This document shows positions 51,138 to 59,743 of a stretch of 64,000 bases of DNA, piece by piece. Numbering within the stretch: the stretch's first letter is position 1; every line of letters begins with the position of its first letter. The position numbers were made by a program, and so were the translations under genes. The notes below the pieces were generated by a model, which saw only the letters and a list, made by a program, of their open reading frames with translations, was not told where the DNA came from and did no database searches. The stretch spans positions 1,054,001-1,118,000 of the forward strand of contig NZ_JALJYF010000001.1 in NCBI RefSeq assembly GCF_024170465.1, read 5' to 3'. This DNA is from Natronospira proteinivora. GTDB taxonomy: Bacteria; Pseudomonadota; Gammaproteobacteria; Natronospirales; Natronospiraceae.

Positions 51138-51668
51138 ATGGTGGCCATTGCCATTGTGAAGATCCGTGATCTTTTCGCAGTCACCATGCTCACGGGGATC
51201 TACAGCCTGCTGGCGGCCTCCCTGTTCGTCGTCCTGGATGCGGTGGACGTGGCCCTGACCGAGGCCGCCGTGGGCGCGGGCATCATGATCATCCTGATGC
51301 TGGGTACCCTGGCCCTGACCACCAGCAAGGAGAAGGTGCACCGGAAGCCCCAGAATGCCCTGGCCCTGGTGGTGGTATTCATCACCGGCGCCGCACTCAT
51401 CTACGGCACCCTGGACATGCCCCACTTCGGGGACCCGGAAGCGCCGGCCCACACCCATCTCTCGCCCCATTTCACCCAGGAATCGGTGGACGAGATCGGC
51501 ATTCCCAATATGGTGACCTCCGTTCTGGCCAGTTATCGGGGTATCGATACCCTGGGTGAGGCCGTGGTGATCTATGCCGCCGCGGTGGGCGTGCTACTGG
51601 TGCTGGGCAGTGGTGCTGTGCGTCGTCGGCGCAAGGAAAAGACTGACAGCGGGGAGGCACAATCATGA
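51138..51668 (+). CDS. DUF4040-domain subunit (MrpA C-terminal/MbhD-like)
   Basis: This membrane protein (176 residues from ATG 51138) has the DUF4040 core RDLFAVTMLTGIYSLLAASL and DAVDVALTEAAVGAGIMIILML. In classical Mrp this is part of the large MrpA subunit; as a separate gene it matches MbhD/MbsD of respiratory hydrogenase-type complexes. ATG 51138 cuts the first helix in half. The frame continues upstream as IETLIDIILLAFLA, the expected N-terminus, but has no ATG, GTG or TTG there, so a rare start such as ATC 51096, six bases after GGGGG, is possible. A C-terminal part with one more helix resembles the start of MrpB. Confidence 0.85.
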   Translation: MVAIAIVKIRDLFAVTMLTGIYSLLAASLFVVLDAVDVALTEAAVGAGIMIILMLGTLALTTSKEKVHRKPQNALALVVVFITGAALIYGTLDMPHFGDPEAPAHTHLSPHFTQESVDEIGIPNMVTSVLASYRGIDTLGEAVVIYAAAVGVLLVLGSGAVRRRRKEKTDSGEAQS

Positions 51669-52084
51669 ACCAGTATGTGGTGCTTCGGGTCGTCACCAAG
51701 CTGATGATCCCGGTGATCCTGCTGTACGGTCTCTATATTCAGTTCCATGGCGAGTACAGCCCGGGTGGCGGTTTTCAGGCGGGCATCATCTTTGCCGCCG
51801 GTTTTGTCATTTACAGCCTGATTTACGGGCTGGACAAGGCCCAGGACGCCATCTCCCCGGAAGTGGCGCATGTCTTCGCTGCCTTGGGCGTGCTGCTGTA
51901 CATCGTCATCGGCATTGCCTCCTTCTTCCTGGGAGGCAATTTCCTGGAATACAAGGTTCTGCTGCCCGATGACCATGCCGGGGAGACCTTCGGCATCATC
52001 GGCATCGAACTGGGCGTGGGCATCACCGTGGCCACGGTGGCCCTGACACTGTTCTACTCATTTGCAGGCCGGGAGCGTGACTGA
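51665..52084 (+). CDS. mrpB: Mrp-type antiporter subunit B
   Basis: MrpB-like, 139 residues with four helices. The family motif is GLYIQFHGEYSPGGGFQAGIIFAAGFV, followed by a conserved FFLGGNFLEYK. It overlaps the DUF4040 gene by four bases. In Mrp complexes MrpB lies near the MrpA C-terminal part, consistent with the order here. Confidence 0.92.
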   Translation: MNQYVVLRVVTKLMIPVILLYGLYIQFHGEYSPGGGFQAGIIFAAGFVIYSLIYGLDKAQDAISPEVAHVFAALGVLLYIVIGIASFFLGGNFLEYKVLLPDDHAGETFGIIGIELGVGITVATVALTLFYSFAGRERD

Positions 52085-52437
52085 TGGAATGGCTTGGCCT
52101 TTATAACTACTGGGTTGTGGTTGTCCTGATGATGGTGGGTTTCTACATCGTCATCGCCCAGGGCAATCTGGTGAAGAAGATCGTGGGTCTGAATATCTTC
52201 CAAACCTCGGTCTTCATTTTCTTCATCAGCCTGGCAAAACTGGATGGCGGGACGGCCCCGGTCTATGTGGAGGGCGTCACCGACTACTCCAATCCCCTGC
52301 CCCACGTGCTCATCCTCACCGCCATTGTGGTCGGCGTTGCGCTGACCGCCATGGGCCTGGCCCTGGTGGTTCGGGTCCATGAACTGTATGGCTCCATCGA
52401 GGAAGACGAGATTCACGAACAGGACGGGAAACACTAA
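52084..52437 (+). CDS. mrpC: Mrp-type antiporter subunit C
   Basis: MrpC/NuoK-like, 117 residues with three helices. It has VKKIVGLNIFQTSVFIFFIS, then YSNPLPHVLILTAIVVGVALTAMGLAL, the NuoK-type pattern with a membrane-embedded acidic residue replaced by the PLPHVLILTAIVV motif typical of MrpC. The start lies in the mrpB stop (TGATG). Confidence 0.92.
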   Translation: MEWLGLYNYWVVVVLMMVGFYIVIAQGNLVKKIVGLNIFQTSVFIFFISLAKLDGGTAPVYVEGVTDYSNPLPHVLILTAIVVGVALTAMGLALVVRVHELYGSIEEDEIHEQDGKH

Positions 52438-53927
52438 TGGACCTTCTCATCCAACATCTACCTGCTCTGCAGGTGGTGCTGCCCATGCTGGCCGCACCCA
52501 TCGTGATGCTGATGGCGCGAACACCGCGTCTGGCCTGGGCCGCCACCACGCTGGTGACCTGGCTGACCCTGGGGGTTGCCATCCTCCTGGCCCAGCAAAT
52601 ACTGGCCACCGGCCCCATTTCCTACCACATGGGTGGCTGGATGCCGCCGGTGGGGATTGAGTATTACGTCGATTCAGCCAATATCTTCGTGCTGCTCATC
52701 ATTTCCCTGATGGGCGCCATCTCCATGCCCTTTGCCCTGCGCAGCGTGGAGCAGGAAGTCGACAAGACTAAGCATGGCCTCTTCTATGCCGCTTTCCTGC
52801 TGGCCAATTGCGGTCTGCTGGGTATCACCATCACCGGCGATGCCTTCAACATCTTTGTGTTCTTTGAGATTTCGGCCCTGGCCTCCTATGCCTTGATTGC
52901 CATGGGCAAGGACCGGCGGGCGGTGATGTCGTCCTATCAGTATCTGGTGATGGGGACGGTGGGCACCACCTTCCTGCTTATCGGCATTGGCTTCATGTAC
53001 ATCATGACCGGGACGCTGAACCTGATTGACCTGGGTGAGCGCCTGCCGGAGGTGAACGACACCGCCACCATCCGGGCTGCTTTCGCCTTCCTGGCCGTGG
53101 GGATTTCCCTCAAACTGGCCCTGTTCCCGCTGCACTTGTGGCTGCCCAACGCCTATACCTATGCGCCGTCCATGATCACCGTGTTCCTGTCGGCGACGGC
53201 AACCAAAGTGGCCATCTATGTATTGCTGCGCTTCATCTTCAGCGTCTTCGGCTACGAGTTCAGCTTTGAAGAGCTGAACATGGGCTATGTGCTGATGCCT
53301 CTGGCATTGCTGGGCATCCTGATTCCGTCGATCGTTGCCATTTTTCAAACCAACATCAAGCGCATGCTGGCCTACTCCAGTGTGGCCCAGGTGGGCTATA
53401 TGATCCTGGGCATCAGCTTTGCCAGCACCCTGGGCTTGATGGCCTCTGTGGTTCACCTGTTTAACCATGCCATCACCAAGGCTGCTCTGTTTATGGCTTT
53501 GGCCTGCATCATCTATCGGGTGGGCAGTGTGTCCCTGGACCGCATGAGCGGCATTGCCAAGCAAATGCCCTGGACCATGGCGGCCTTCGCGCTGGCCGGC
53601 CTGTCCCTGATCGGCATCCCCCTGACCGCGGGCTTTGTTACCAAGTGGCATCTGCTGCTGGCGGCCCTGGAAGGCGGCCTGTGGCCGGTGGCGGTGTTCC
53701 TGCTGGGCACGTCCCTGCTGGCCACCATCTACATCTGGAAAGTGGTGGAGGCGGCCTATCTCAAGGAACCCGCGGAGGGTGTCCAGCCCGTGCGGGAAGC
53801 ACCGCCGAGCCTGCTGCTGCCCACCTGGGCACTGACCCTGGCCTGTCTCTACTTTGGTATCGAAACATCTCTGCCGGTGGATATGGCCACCCGTGCTGCT
53901 GAAACCCTGATGGGAGGTTACCTGTGA
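52437..53927 (+). CDS. mrpD: Mrp-type proton-conducting subunit D, first copy
   Basis: This MrpD/NuoN-like antiporter-type protein has 496 residues and about 14 helices. It has the FFEISALASYALIAMG loop with a key Glu, the broken-helix LFPLHLWLPNAYTYAPSMITVFLSATATK and RMLAYSSVAQVGYMILG. These hold the conserved Glu and Lys residues for proton movement. It starts on the last base of mrpC and overlaps the second copy by four bases. Confidence 0.92.
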   Translation: MDLLIQHLPALQVVLPMLAAPIVMLMARTPRLAWAATTLVTWLTLGVAILLAQQILATGPISYHMGGWMPPVGIEYYVDSANIFVLLIISLMGAISMPFALRSVEQEVDKTKHGLFYAAFLLANCGLLGITITGDAFNIFVFFEISALASYALIAMGKDRRAVMSSYQYLVMGTVGTTFLLIGIGFMYIMTGTLNLIDLGERLPEVNDTATIRAAFAFLAVGISLKLALFPLHLWLPNAYTYAPSMITVFLSATATKVAIYVLLRFIFSVFGYEFSFEELNMGYVLMPLALLGILIPSIVAIFQTNIKRMLAYSSVAQVGYMILGISFASTLGLMASVVHLFNHAITKAALFMALACIIYRVGSVSLDRMSGIAKQMPWTMAAFALAGLSLIGIPLTAGFVTKWHLLLAALEGGLWPVAVFLLGTSLLATIYIWKVVEAAYLKEPAEGVQPVREAPPSLLLPTWALTLACLYFGIETSLPVDMATRAAETLMGGYL

Positions 53928-55402
53928 ATCAGGTCGTGTTCCTGGATCCCGCGCTGGCCATTCAGCTTGCCCTGGCCGTCCCGGCCCTGGGCGTGGTGCT
54001 GATCGCCCTGACCGGCCGCTGGCCCAACCTGCGCGATACCATCATGGTGGCCACCGCTGTAGTCATGTTCACCATGGTCCTGCAGGTCCTGCCGGAAGTG
54101 CTGGCCGGCGGTCGGCCCGGCGTTACCCTGTTTGAGCTTTTCCCCGGCCTGCGCATTGCTTTCGAGGTAGAGCCCCTGGGCATGCTCTTCGGCCTGGTGG
54201 CCTCCGGTCTGTGGATCATCACCTCCATTTACGCCATCGGCTATATGCGGGGCGCGGGTGAGGCCAATCACACCCGCTTTCACGCCTGTTTTGCGGTGGC
54301 CCTGTTCGCGGCGGTGGGCATTGCCTTTGCCCAGAACATGTTCACCCTGTTCATCTTCTACGAAATCCTCACCATCTCCACCTATCCCCTGGTGGCACAC
54401 AAGCAGAACCAGGCGGCCAAGATGGGGGCGCGGACCTATATCGGTCTGCTGTTGGGGACCTCCATCGGCTTCCAGCTGGTGGCCATCATCGCGACCTGGT
54501 GGATGACCGGCACTCTGGATTTCACCGACGGCGGCATCATGGAAGGCCATGTGGGTCATGGCATGGGTGCCCTGCTGCTGGTGCTGTACATGTACGGCAT
54601 TGGTAAGGCAGCCCTGATGCCCTTCCACCGCTGGCTACCCTCGGCCATGGTAGCGCCCACTCCGGTGTCCGCCCTGCTGCACGCCGTGGCGGTGGTGAAG
54701 GCCGGGGTGTTCACCGTTCTCAAGGTGGCCACCTACCTCTTTGGCCTGGACTACCTGTCCAATCTCTGGACCACGGAAGTGATCATGTATATCGCCGCCT
54801 TCTCCTTGCTGGCGGCATCCACCGTTGCCCTGCAGAAGGACAACCTCAAGGCCCGGCTGGCCTACTCCACCGTCAGCCAGCTGTCCTACATCACCCTGGG
54901 CGCCATGCTGGCGGTTGAACTGGCGGCCATCGGCGGCGGCATGCATATTGCCATGCATGCCTTCGGCAAGATCACGCTGTTCTTCTGTGCCGGCGCCATC
55001 TATGTGGCCAGCAAGAAGACCAATATCAGCGAAATGGACGGGATTGGACGGCGCATGCCCTTCACCATGGGCGCCTTCTTGCTGGGGGCCCTCTGCGTCA
55101 TCGGGGCGCCGCCCATGGGTGGCCTGTGGAGCAAGTGGCATCTGGTCATCGGCGCCGCCGATGCCGGACAGGTGCTGATGATCTTCGTGTTCATGATCAG
55201 CACCCTGCTCAACATCGCCTACCTGCTGACGCCGGTGGTGCGGGCCTTCATGCTGCCCCCCACCGACGGCTACAAGGGCGGCATCAAGGAGGCACCACTG
55301 TTCTGCGTGGTTCCGCTTTCCATTACGGCTCTGGGCTGTGTGGCGCTATTCTTTGCCGCGGATCCGCTGCGGGCCATGCTCGCCGGCATGTTTGCCGGAT
55401 GA
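53924..55402 (+). CDS. Mrp-type proton-conducting subunit D, second copy
   Basis: The second MrpD-like subunit has 492 residues and ~14 helices. It has IFYEILTISTYPLVAHKQ, MPFHRWLPSAMVAPTPVSALLHAVAVVK and RLAYSTVSQLSYITLG. The HAVAVVK segment with Lys is more like NuoL/MrpA N-terminal parts or HyfB-type subunits than the first copy is. It may therefore replace the proton-pumping part of MrpA. It is followed after 24 bases by a small membrane gene. Confidence 0.9.
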   Translation: MNQVVFLDPALAIQLALAVPALGVVLIALTGRWPNLRDTIMVATAVVMFTMVLQVLPEVLAGGRPGVTLFELFPGLRIAFEVEPLGMLFGLVASGLWIITSIYAIGYMRGAGEANHTRFHACFAVALFAAVGIAFAQNMFTLFIFYEILTISTYPLVAHKQNQAAKMGARTYIGLLLGTSIGFQLVAIIATWWMTGTLDFTDGGIMEGHVGHGMGALLLVLYMYGIGKAALMPFHRWLPSAMVAPTPVSALLHAVAVVKAGVFTVLKVATYLFGLDYLSNLWTTEVIMYIAAFSLLAASTVALQKDNLKARLAYSTVSQLSYITLGAMLAVELAAIGGGMHIAMHAFGKITLFFCAGAIYVASKKTNISEMDGIGRRMPFTMGAFLLGALCVIGAPPMGGLWSKWHLVIGAADAGQVLMIFVFMISTLLNIAYLLTPVVRAFMLPPTDGYKGGIKEAPLFCVVPLSITALGCVALFFAADPLRAMLAGMFAG

Positions 55403-55426
55403 TCGAACCAAACTGCGAGACCTGAC

Positions 55427-55762
55427 ATGATCGTAAAGCTTTTGGACATGCTGGTACGACACGGGGCGGTGCTCAAATGGGCAACCCTGGGCTTCATGCT
55501 CACCCTGGTGATCATAGACCTGATCCTGCCCTCGGCCTATGACCGCTTTGTGTGGGAGACCTGGGGTGGCTTTGGTGCCTTTTTCGGCATCGTCGCTTCC
55601 CTGATTTTGATCCTTCTGGCCAAGGGCCTGGGTTTCGGCCTGGTCTATCGCTCGGAAGACTATTACGACGAGGAATTGAAAGGCCGGGAGATGAGCGGCG
55701 ATCCCCGTGCCGAAGATGAAGAAAAGGACACGCTGAACAGGGAGGAAAACAACCATGCATGA
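55427..55762 (+). CDS. Small membrane protein within the mrp operon
   Basis: This protein of 111 residues has two helices (LKWATLGFMLTLVIIDLIL and FGAFFGIVASLILILLAKGLG) and a long acidic C-terminal tail (YDEELKGREMSGDPRAEDEEK...). I do not recognise a family. Its position between the second and third D-type genes, with an 8-base overlap to the latter, suggests an accessory subunit. The ribosome site before ATG 55427 is weak. Confidence 0.75.
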   Translation: MIVKLLDMLVRHGAVLKWATLGFMLTLVIIDLILPSAYDRFVWETWGGFGAFFGIVASLILILLAKGLGFGLVYRSEDYYDEELKGREMSGDPRAEDEEKDTLNREENNHA

Positions 55763-57470
55763 GCTGTTCAGCATTAACTGGCCCGGCTTGGCGTGGCTGC
55801 ACCCCTCCCTGATCTTGATCCTGGGGGCGCTGCTGATCCCCGCCTTCCGGGGGACGGTACAGCAGGTCTACCGCTTGGTTCTGGCCGCCCTGTTCATGGT
55901 GGCGGTGTTCAGCACCGTCCCGGGGACCTATGCCAGCTTCCAGTTCCTGAACATGGACATGGTCATGGGTCGCGCGGATCAGCTGAGCCTGGTCTTTGCC
56001 TATGTCTTCGCCATCATGGCCATGATCGGCACCATTTATGCTCTGCATGTAAAGGACAATGTCCAGCACATGGCCGGCTTCATCTACGCCGGCTCCGCCG
56101 TGGGCGTGGTTTTCGCCGGGGATCTGCTCACCCTTTATATCTTCTGGGAGCTCATGCTGCTCTCCTCGGTGTGGCTGATCTGGCGTAACCGCAATCCCAT
56201 CTCCTTTGCCTCCGGTTTCCGATACCTGCTGGTCCACGCCGTCAGCGGTGTGCTGCTGCTGGCCGGTATCGTGCTGTATTTCAACCAGACCGGCAGCTTG
56301 GCCTTTGAGCGCATCGATGTGGAGGGCGCCGCCTTCTGGCTGATTCTTGTCGGTTTCATGGTGAACGCGGCAGTTCCGCCCTTGCATGCCTGGCTCACCG
56401 ATGCCTATCCGGAAGCCACGGTCACCGGGGCGGTCTTTTTGAGCGCGTTTACCACCAAGACAGCGGTCTACACCCTGATGCGGGGCTATCCGGAAACCGA
56501 AGCCCTGATCTGGATGGGTGCAATCATGACCATCTGGGGCGTGACCTACGCGGTGCTGGCCAACAACATCCGCCGCCTGCTGGCCTACCACATCGTCAGT
56601 CAGGTGGGTTACATGGTGGCGGGCATCGGCCTGGGCACGGCCATGGCCCTGAACGGCTCCGCCGCCCACGCCTTCGCCCATATTCTCTATAAGGCGCTGC
56701 TGTTCATGGGGGCCGGCGCCATCATCTACATGACCGGTCGGGCCAAGCTAACTCAGTTGGGCGGGCTCTACCGCTACATGCCCCTGACCTTTATCTTCTA
56801 CATGATTGCGGCTTTCTCCATCTCGGCCTTCCCGCTCACCAGTGGTTTTGTCAGCAAGACCATGATTCTGGAAGCCTATGCCGAGAACCACATGGCCATC
56901 ATCTGGCTGATGCTTTCCCTGGCCTCCGCCGGTACCTTCCTGAGTGTGGGTCTCAAGCTGCCCTGGTTCGCCTTCATGGGTAAAGACAGCGGCCTGCGGC
57001 CAAAGGAAGCGCCCACCAATATGCTGGTGGCCATGGGCATTGCCGCCTTCTTCTGTATCTACATCGGCGTGCGGCCGGAATGGCTATACCAGTTCCTCCC
57101 CTATCAGCCGGTGGAGTACAACGCCTATACCACGGGCCATCTGCTCTGGGAACTGCAGCTGCTGCTCTTCGTGGGCCTGGTGTTCTTCGTGGGGCTGAAG
57201 TACATGGCCCCCAAGGACAAGATCACCATCGATACCGACTGGGTCTACCGCAAGGCGGCGCCGGTGGCTGTGCGCTTTGTTCATCAGCACGGCACCGTGG
57301 CCTGGCATGCCTTCCTGGCCGGCCTGCGCTGGCCCCTGGAGCGGATCGTGGAGGCCGCCTCCCGCCACCATGGCCCCCAGGGCACCCTGGCACGAACCTG
57401 GCCAACGGGGAGCATGGTGCTTTGGGTAGCGGTATTGCTGGCCGCCTCCCTGTTGATCTATTACTTGTAA
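55755..57470 (+). CDS. Mrp-type proton-conducting subunit D, third copy
   Basis: The third MrpD-like subunit has 571 residues. Its first ~480 residues contain ~14 helices with IFWELMLLSSVWLIWRN, PPLHAWLTDAYPEATVTGAVFLSAFTTKT (in two parts) and RRLLAYHIVSQVGYMVAG. A C-terminal extension includes an amphipathic segment (VYRKAAPVAVRFVHQHGTVAWHAFLAGLRWPLERIVEAA) and a last helix. This extension resembles lateral-helix-type ends of NuoL-like subunits. It ends the operon and is followed by a strong terminator. Confidence 0.9.
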   Translation: MHELFSINWPGLAWLHPSLILILGALLIPAFRGTVQQVYRLVLAALFMVAVFSTVPGTYASFQFLNMDMVMGRADQLSLVFAYVFAIMAMIGTIYALHVKDNVQHMAGFIYAGSAVGVVFAGDLLTLYIFWELMLLSSVWLIWRNRNPISFASGFRYLLVHAVSGVLLLAGIVLYFNQTGSLAFERIDVEGAAFWLILVGFMVNAAVPPLHAWLTDAYPEATVTGAVFLSAFTTKTAVYTLMRGYPETEALIWMGAIMTIWGVTYAVLANNIRRLLAYHIVSQVGYMVAGIGLGTAMALNGSAAHAFAHILYKALLFMGAGAIIYMTGRAKLTQLGGLYRYMPLTFIFYMIAAFSISAFPLTSGFVSKTMILEAYAENHMAIIWLMLSLASAGTFLSVGLKLPWFAFMGKDSGLRPKEAPTNMLVAMGIAAFFCIYIGVRPEWLYQFLPYQPVEYNAYTTGHLLWELQLLLFVGLVFFVGLKYMAPKDKITIDTDWVYRKAAPVAVRFVHQHGTVAWHAFLAGLRWPLERIVEAASRHHGPQGTLARTWPTGSMVLWVAVLLAASLLIYYL

Positions 57471-57487
57471 GCTGCGAGCCAAGCGCA

Positions 57488-57518
57488 AAAAAACGGGGCC
57501 CAAAGGGCCCCGTTTTTT
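57488..57518. terminator. Bidirectional terminator (mrp operon / RIO kinase gene)
   Basis: AAAAAACGGGGCCC (57488-57501) and GGGCCCCGTTTTTT (57505-57518) pair perfectly over 14 bases with a 3-base loop. A-runs and T-runs at the ends let it work in both directions. Confidence 0.95.
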
Positions 57519-57547
57519 ATGGTCGTCATCGACGATCGAAGGATTAT

Positions 57548-58408
57548 TCAGATGTCGCCGTCCCGCCAGGCTTGCTCCCGTTCCAGGCGTTCCTGTTCTT
57601 CTTCCCGGGAGGCTTCGATTACCGCCAGCAAGTCGCCCATGTCCACCGAGGCCCTGTCTCGATCAAAGCGGCCGCTCAACTCAGCGTCCAAGCTCAGCAA
57701 GCCGGCGGCATAAAGGGACCAGATCTCAAGACCATATTCGGTGTCCAGAAGCTCCGGGGCAAAGCGGCCAAAATAGCGGCGCATATTGTCCACATCCCGA
57801 ATCAACATCATGGCCGCGCTGTTGTTGTGTGCCGCGTTCACCGCCTGTGGCAAGTCGATGATCACTGGTCCATCCGGCCCCACCAGCACATTGAATTCAG
57901 AAAGATCACCGTGAATAAGGCCGGCATCCAGCATTCGCACCACTTCCGAAATCATCCGAGCATGGAAAGCCCTTGCCTGCTCAGGGGAAAGCGTCATGTC
58001 ATCAAGCCGCGGCGCCACATTGCCCTCGCCATCTCCGACCAGTTCCATTAACAGGACACCATCCACAAAACCCATGGGCCGAGGCACGCGAACCCCGGCG
58101 TCCGACAATTTGTACAAGGCATCCACCTCGGCATTCAGCCAAGCGGCTTCCTGCTCTTTCTGACCATAGCGGGTTCGCTTGGCCATTGCCCTGGCACGTC
58201 GACTGTTACGGACCTTGCGCCCTTCCTGGTATTGGACCGCCTGCTTGAAGCCACGCTTATTGGCCTCCCTGAAGACTTTGGCACAACGGAGCTCGTCACC
58301 GCAGCGCACCACATAAACCTGAGCCTCCTTGCCGCTTTTCAATTCATTAACGACTTCATTGATCAAACCGTCGTCCATCAGTGACTGCAATCGCTTCGGT
58401 GTTTTCAT
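57548..58408 (-). CDS. RIO1-family atypical serine kinase
   Basis: This cytoplasmic protein of 286 residues has the RIO fold. It has ATP-site Lys44 in CAKVFRE, then KRGFKQAVQYQEGRKVRNSRRARAMAKRTR, the RIO flexible region, a catalytic HGDLSEFNVLV (His166, Asp168) and metal-binding IIDLPQAV (Asp185). Archaeal and eukaryotic RIO kinases act in small ribosomal subunit maturation; the bacterial role is poorly known. It ends in an acidic, Arg/Glu-rich coil. The start is ATG 58408. Confidence 0.92.
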   Translation of the reverse strand: MKTPKRLQSLMDDGLINEVVNELKSGKEAQVYVVRCGDELRCAKVFREANKRGFKQAVQYQEGRKVRNSRRARAMAKRTRYGQKEQEAAWLNAEVDALYKLSDAGVRVPRPMGFVDGVLLMELVGDGEGNVAPRLDDMTLSPEQARAFHARMISEVVRMLDAGLIHGDLSEFNVLVGPDGPVIIDLPQAVNAAHNNSAAMMLIRDVDNMRRYFGRFAPELLDTEYGLEIWSLYAAGLLSLDAELSGRFDRDRASVDMGDLLAVIEASREEEQERLEREQAWRDGDI

Positions 58409-58488
58409 ACGAGCCTTTGTCGGACCAAAATGGTTCCAAAGCAGTCATTATGGTGACTTGTGGTCCGGCCGTCGAGGAAGGGACCTGT

Positions 58489-58998
58489 TTAGCGGAGAAG
58501 TTTGATAAGGACACGGTCGCAGCGACGGGTGGCGACGGCGTCGGGAGCGGAGGTATAGCCGGCGGACTCGTAGAGGGCAATGGCTTCTTTGAGGACGGCA
58601 GCAGTTTCCAGGCGGGCATGGCTGTAGCCTCGCTCCCGAGCCCGGTCCTCCAGGAAGCGGAGCAGCCAGCGGCCAAGGCCCTGGCCGCGGGCGCGGGGTA
58701 GCAGATACATTTTGCGAATCTCGGCCACCTCCGGCCGCCCTTCCAGGGGATAAAAGGCGGCGGTACCCAGCAGTTCGCCCTGCTCTTCGATGACCCAGAA
58801 CTCGCCGCCGATATCCCAGTAGTGGCCTTGCACATCCACCACGTCCCGGTCGGCCTCTTCGGGTTCAAAATTCAGGCCGTATTCACGCAGCACCCGGCCC
58901 AACACGGAGAGCGATGCCTCCCGATCTGCCGGCGTCCACGGGCGTATGGTAAAGCCCTTGTACATCACCGCTTCGGGCTGTTGCTCAGGAATGCTCAT
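58489..58998 (-). CDS. GNAT-family N-acetyltransferase
   Basis: This protein of about 169 residues has the GNAT fold. The acetyl-CoA pyrophosphate loop is RARGQGLGRWLL, preceded by a strand with EIRKMYLLP and followed by ARLETAAVLKEAIALYESAGY. The substrate is unknown. GGAGG lies nine bases before ATG 58998. The start overlaps the end of dnaQ by 14 bases, so it is the last gene of the rnhA-dnaQ transcript. Confidence 0.88.
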   Translation of the reverse strand: MSIPEQQPEAVMYKGFTIRPWTPADREASLSVLGRVLREYGLNFEPEEADRDVVDVQGHYWDIGGEFWVIEEQGELLGTAAFYPLEGRPEVAEIRKMYLLPRARGQGLGRWLLRFLEDRARERGYSHARLETAAVLKEAIALYESAGYTSAPDAVATRRCDRVLIKLLR

Positions 58999-59719
58999 AC
59001 TGTTCCGCCTCCTGTAACCAGACGGCGCCGCCGCTTTTTTCATTTATAGCACGCATTCGCTCATCATGGACCCGGCGCTCTTCCTCGGAAGCCTGAAGCA
59101 CCCGCAGCTGCATGCCTTCCCGCTTGACCCGTCGAATCCGGCTGTGGCGAGATTCGGCCCCATCGGTCTTGTCTTCCTCTCCGTCCAACAGCAAGGTCTT
59201 CTGACCACCGGTCATGGCCAGATAGACATCCGCAAGAATCTCCGCATCCAGCAAGGCGCCGTGCAGATCGCGGTTGGAATTGTCTACTTCATAGCGCTTG
59301 CAGAGGGCGTCCAGGCTATTGCGCTGGCCCGGATGCATGCGCCGGGCCATGACCAGGGTATCCAGCACACTGCAGCATCCCTCGATGCGTTGATCACGGC
59401 GCAGCAGCTTAAGTTCGTTGTCCAGAAAGCCCACATCGAAGGGGGCATTGTGGATAACCAGTTCCGCGCCGTGGATATAGTCGATGAAGTCATCCACCAC
59501 TTCCTCGAAGCGGGGCTTGTCTTCCAGGAAGTCATTGCTGAGACCGTGAACCTCCACTGCCCCGGCATCCACCTGGCGGTCTGGATTCAGGTACTGGTGG
59601 AAATTACGACCGGTCAAGCGGCGATTGATCATCTCCACACAGCCAATCTCAATGACCCGATGCCCATCGCTGGTTTCAAGGCCGGTGGTTTCCGTATCCA
59701 GTACGATCTGACGCGTCAT
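58985..59719 (-). CDS. dnaQ: DNA polymerase III epsilon subunit (proofreading exonuclease)
   Basis: DnaQ is the 3'-5' proofreading exonuclease of the replicase. At 244 residues it has the usual length. The DEDDh motifs are Exo I VLDTETTG (Asp8, Glu10), Exo II HNAPFDVGFL and Exo III HGALLDAEILADVYLAM. A C-terminal segment binds the alpha subunit. GGAGT lies upstream of ATG 59719. It follows rnhA on the same strand; in E. coli rnhA and dnaQ are divergent neighbours. Confidence 0.95.
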   Translation of the reverse strand: MTRQIVLDTETTGLETSDGHRVIEIGCVEMINRRLTGRNFHQYLNPDRQVDAGAVEVHGLSNDFLEDKPRFEEVVDDFIDYIHGAELVIHNAPFDVGFLDNELKLLRRDQRIEGCCSVLDTLVMARRMHPGQRNSLDALCKRYEVDNSNRDLHGALLDAEILADVYLAMTGGQKTLLLDGEEDKTDGAESRHSRIRRVKREGMQLRVLQASEEERRVHDERMRAINEKSGGAVWLQEAEQYEHS

Positions 59720-59743
59720 AAGCCGTGACTCCTGCAATATTTT

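Noticed and set aside
52674-53651. Minus-strand open frame in the mrpD region (and a similar one at 55512-56681)
   Set aside because: Very His/Gln/Gly-rich translation, typical of the antisense of membrane-protein genes.
49998-57470. Complex I (nuo) or formate hydrogenlyase operon
   Set aside because: MrpB, E, F and G signatures are present and no catalytic, FeS or quinone-site subunits are seen.
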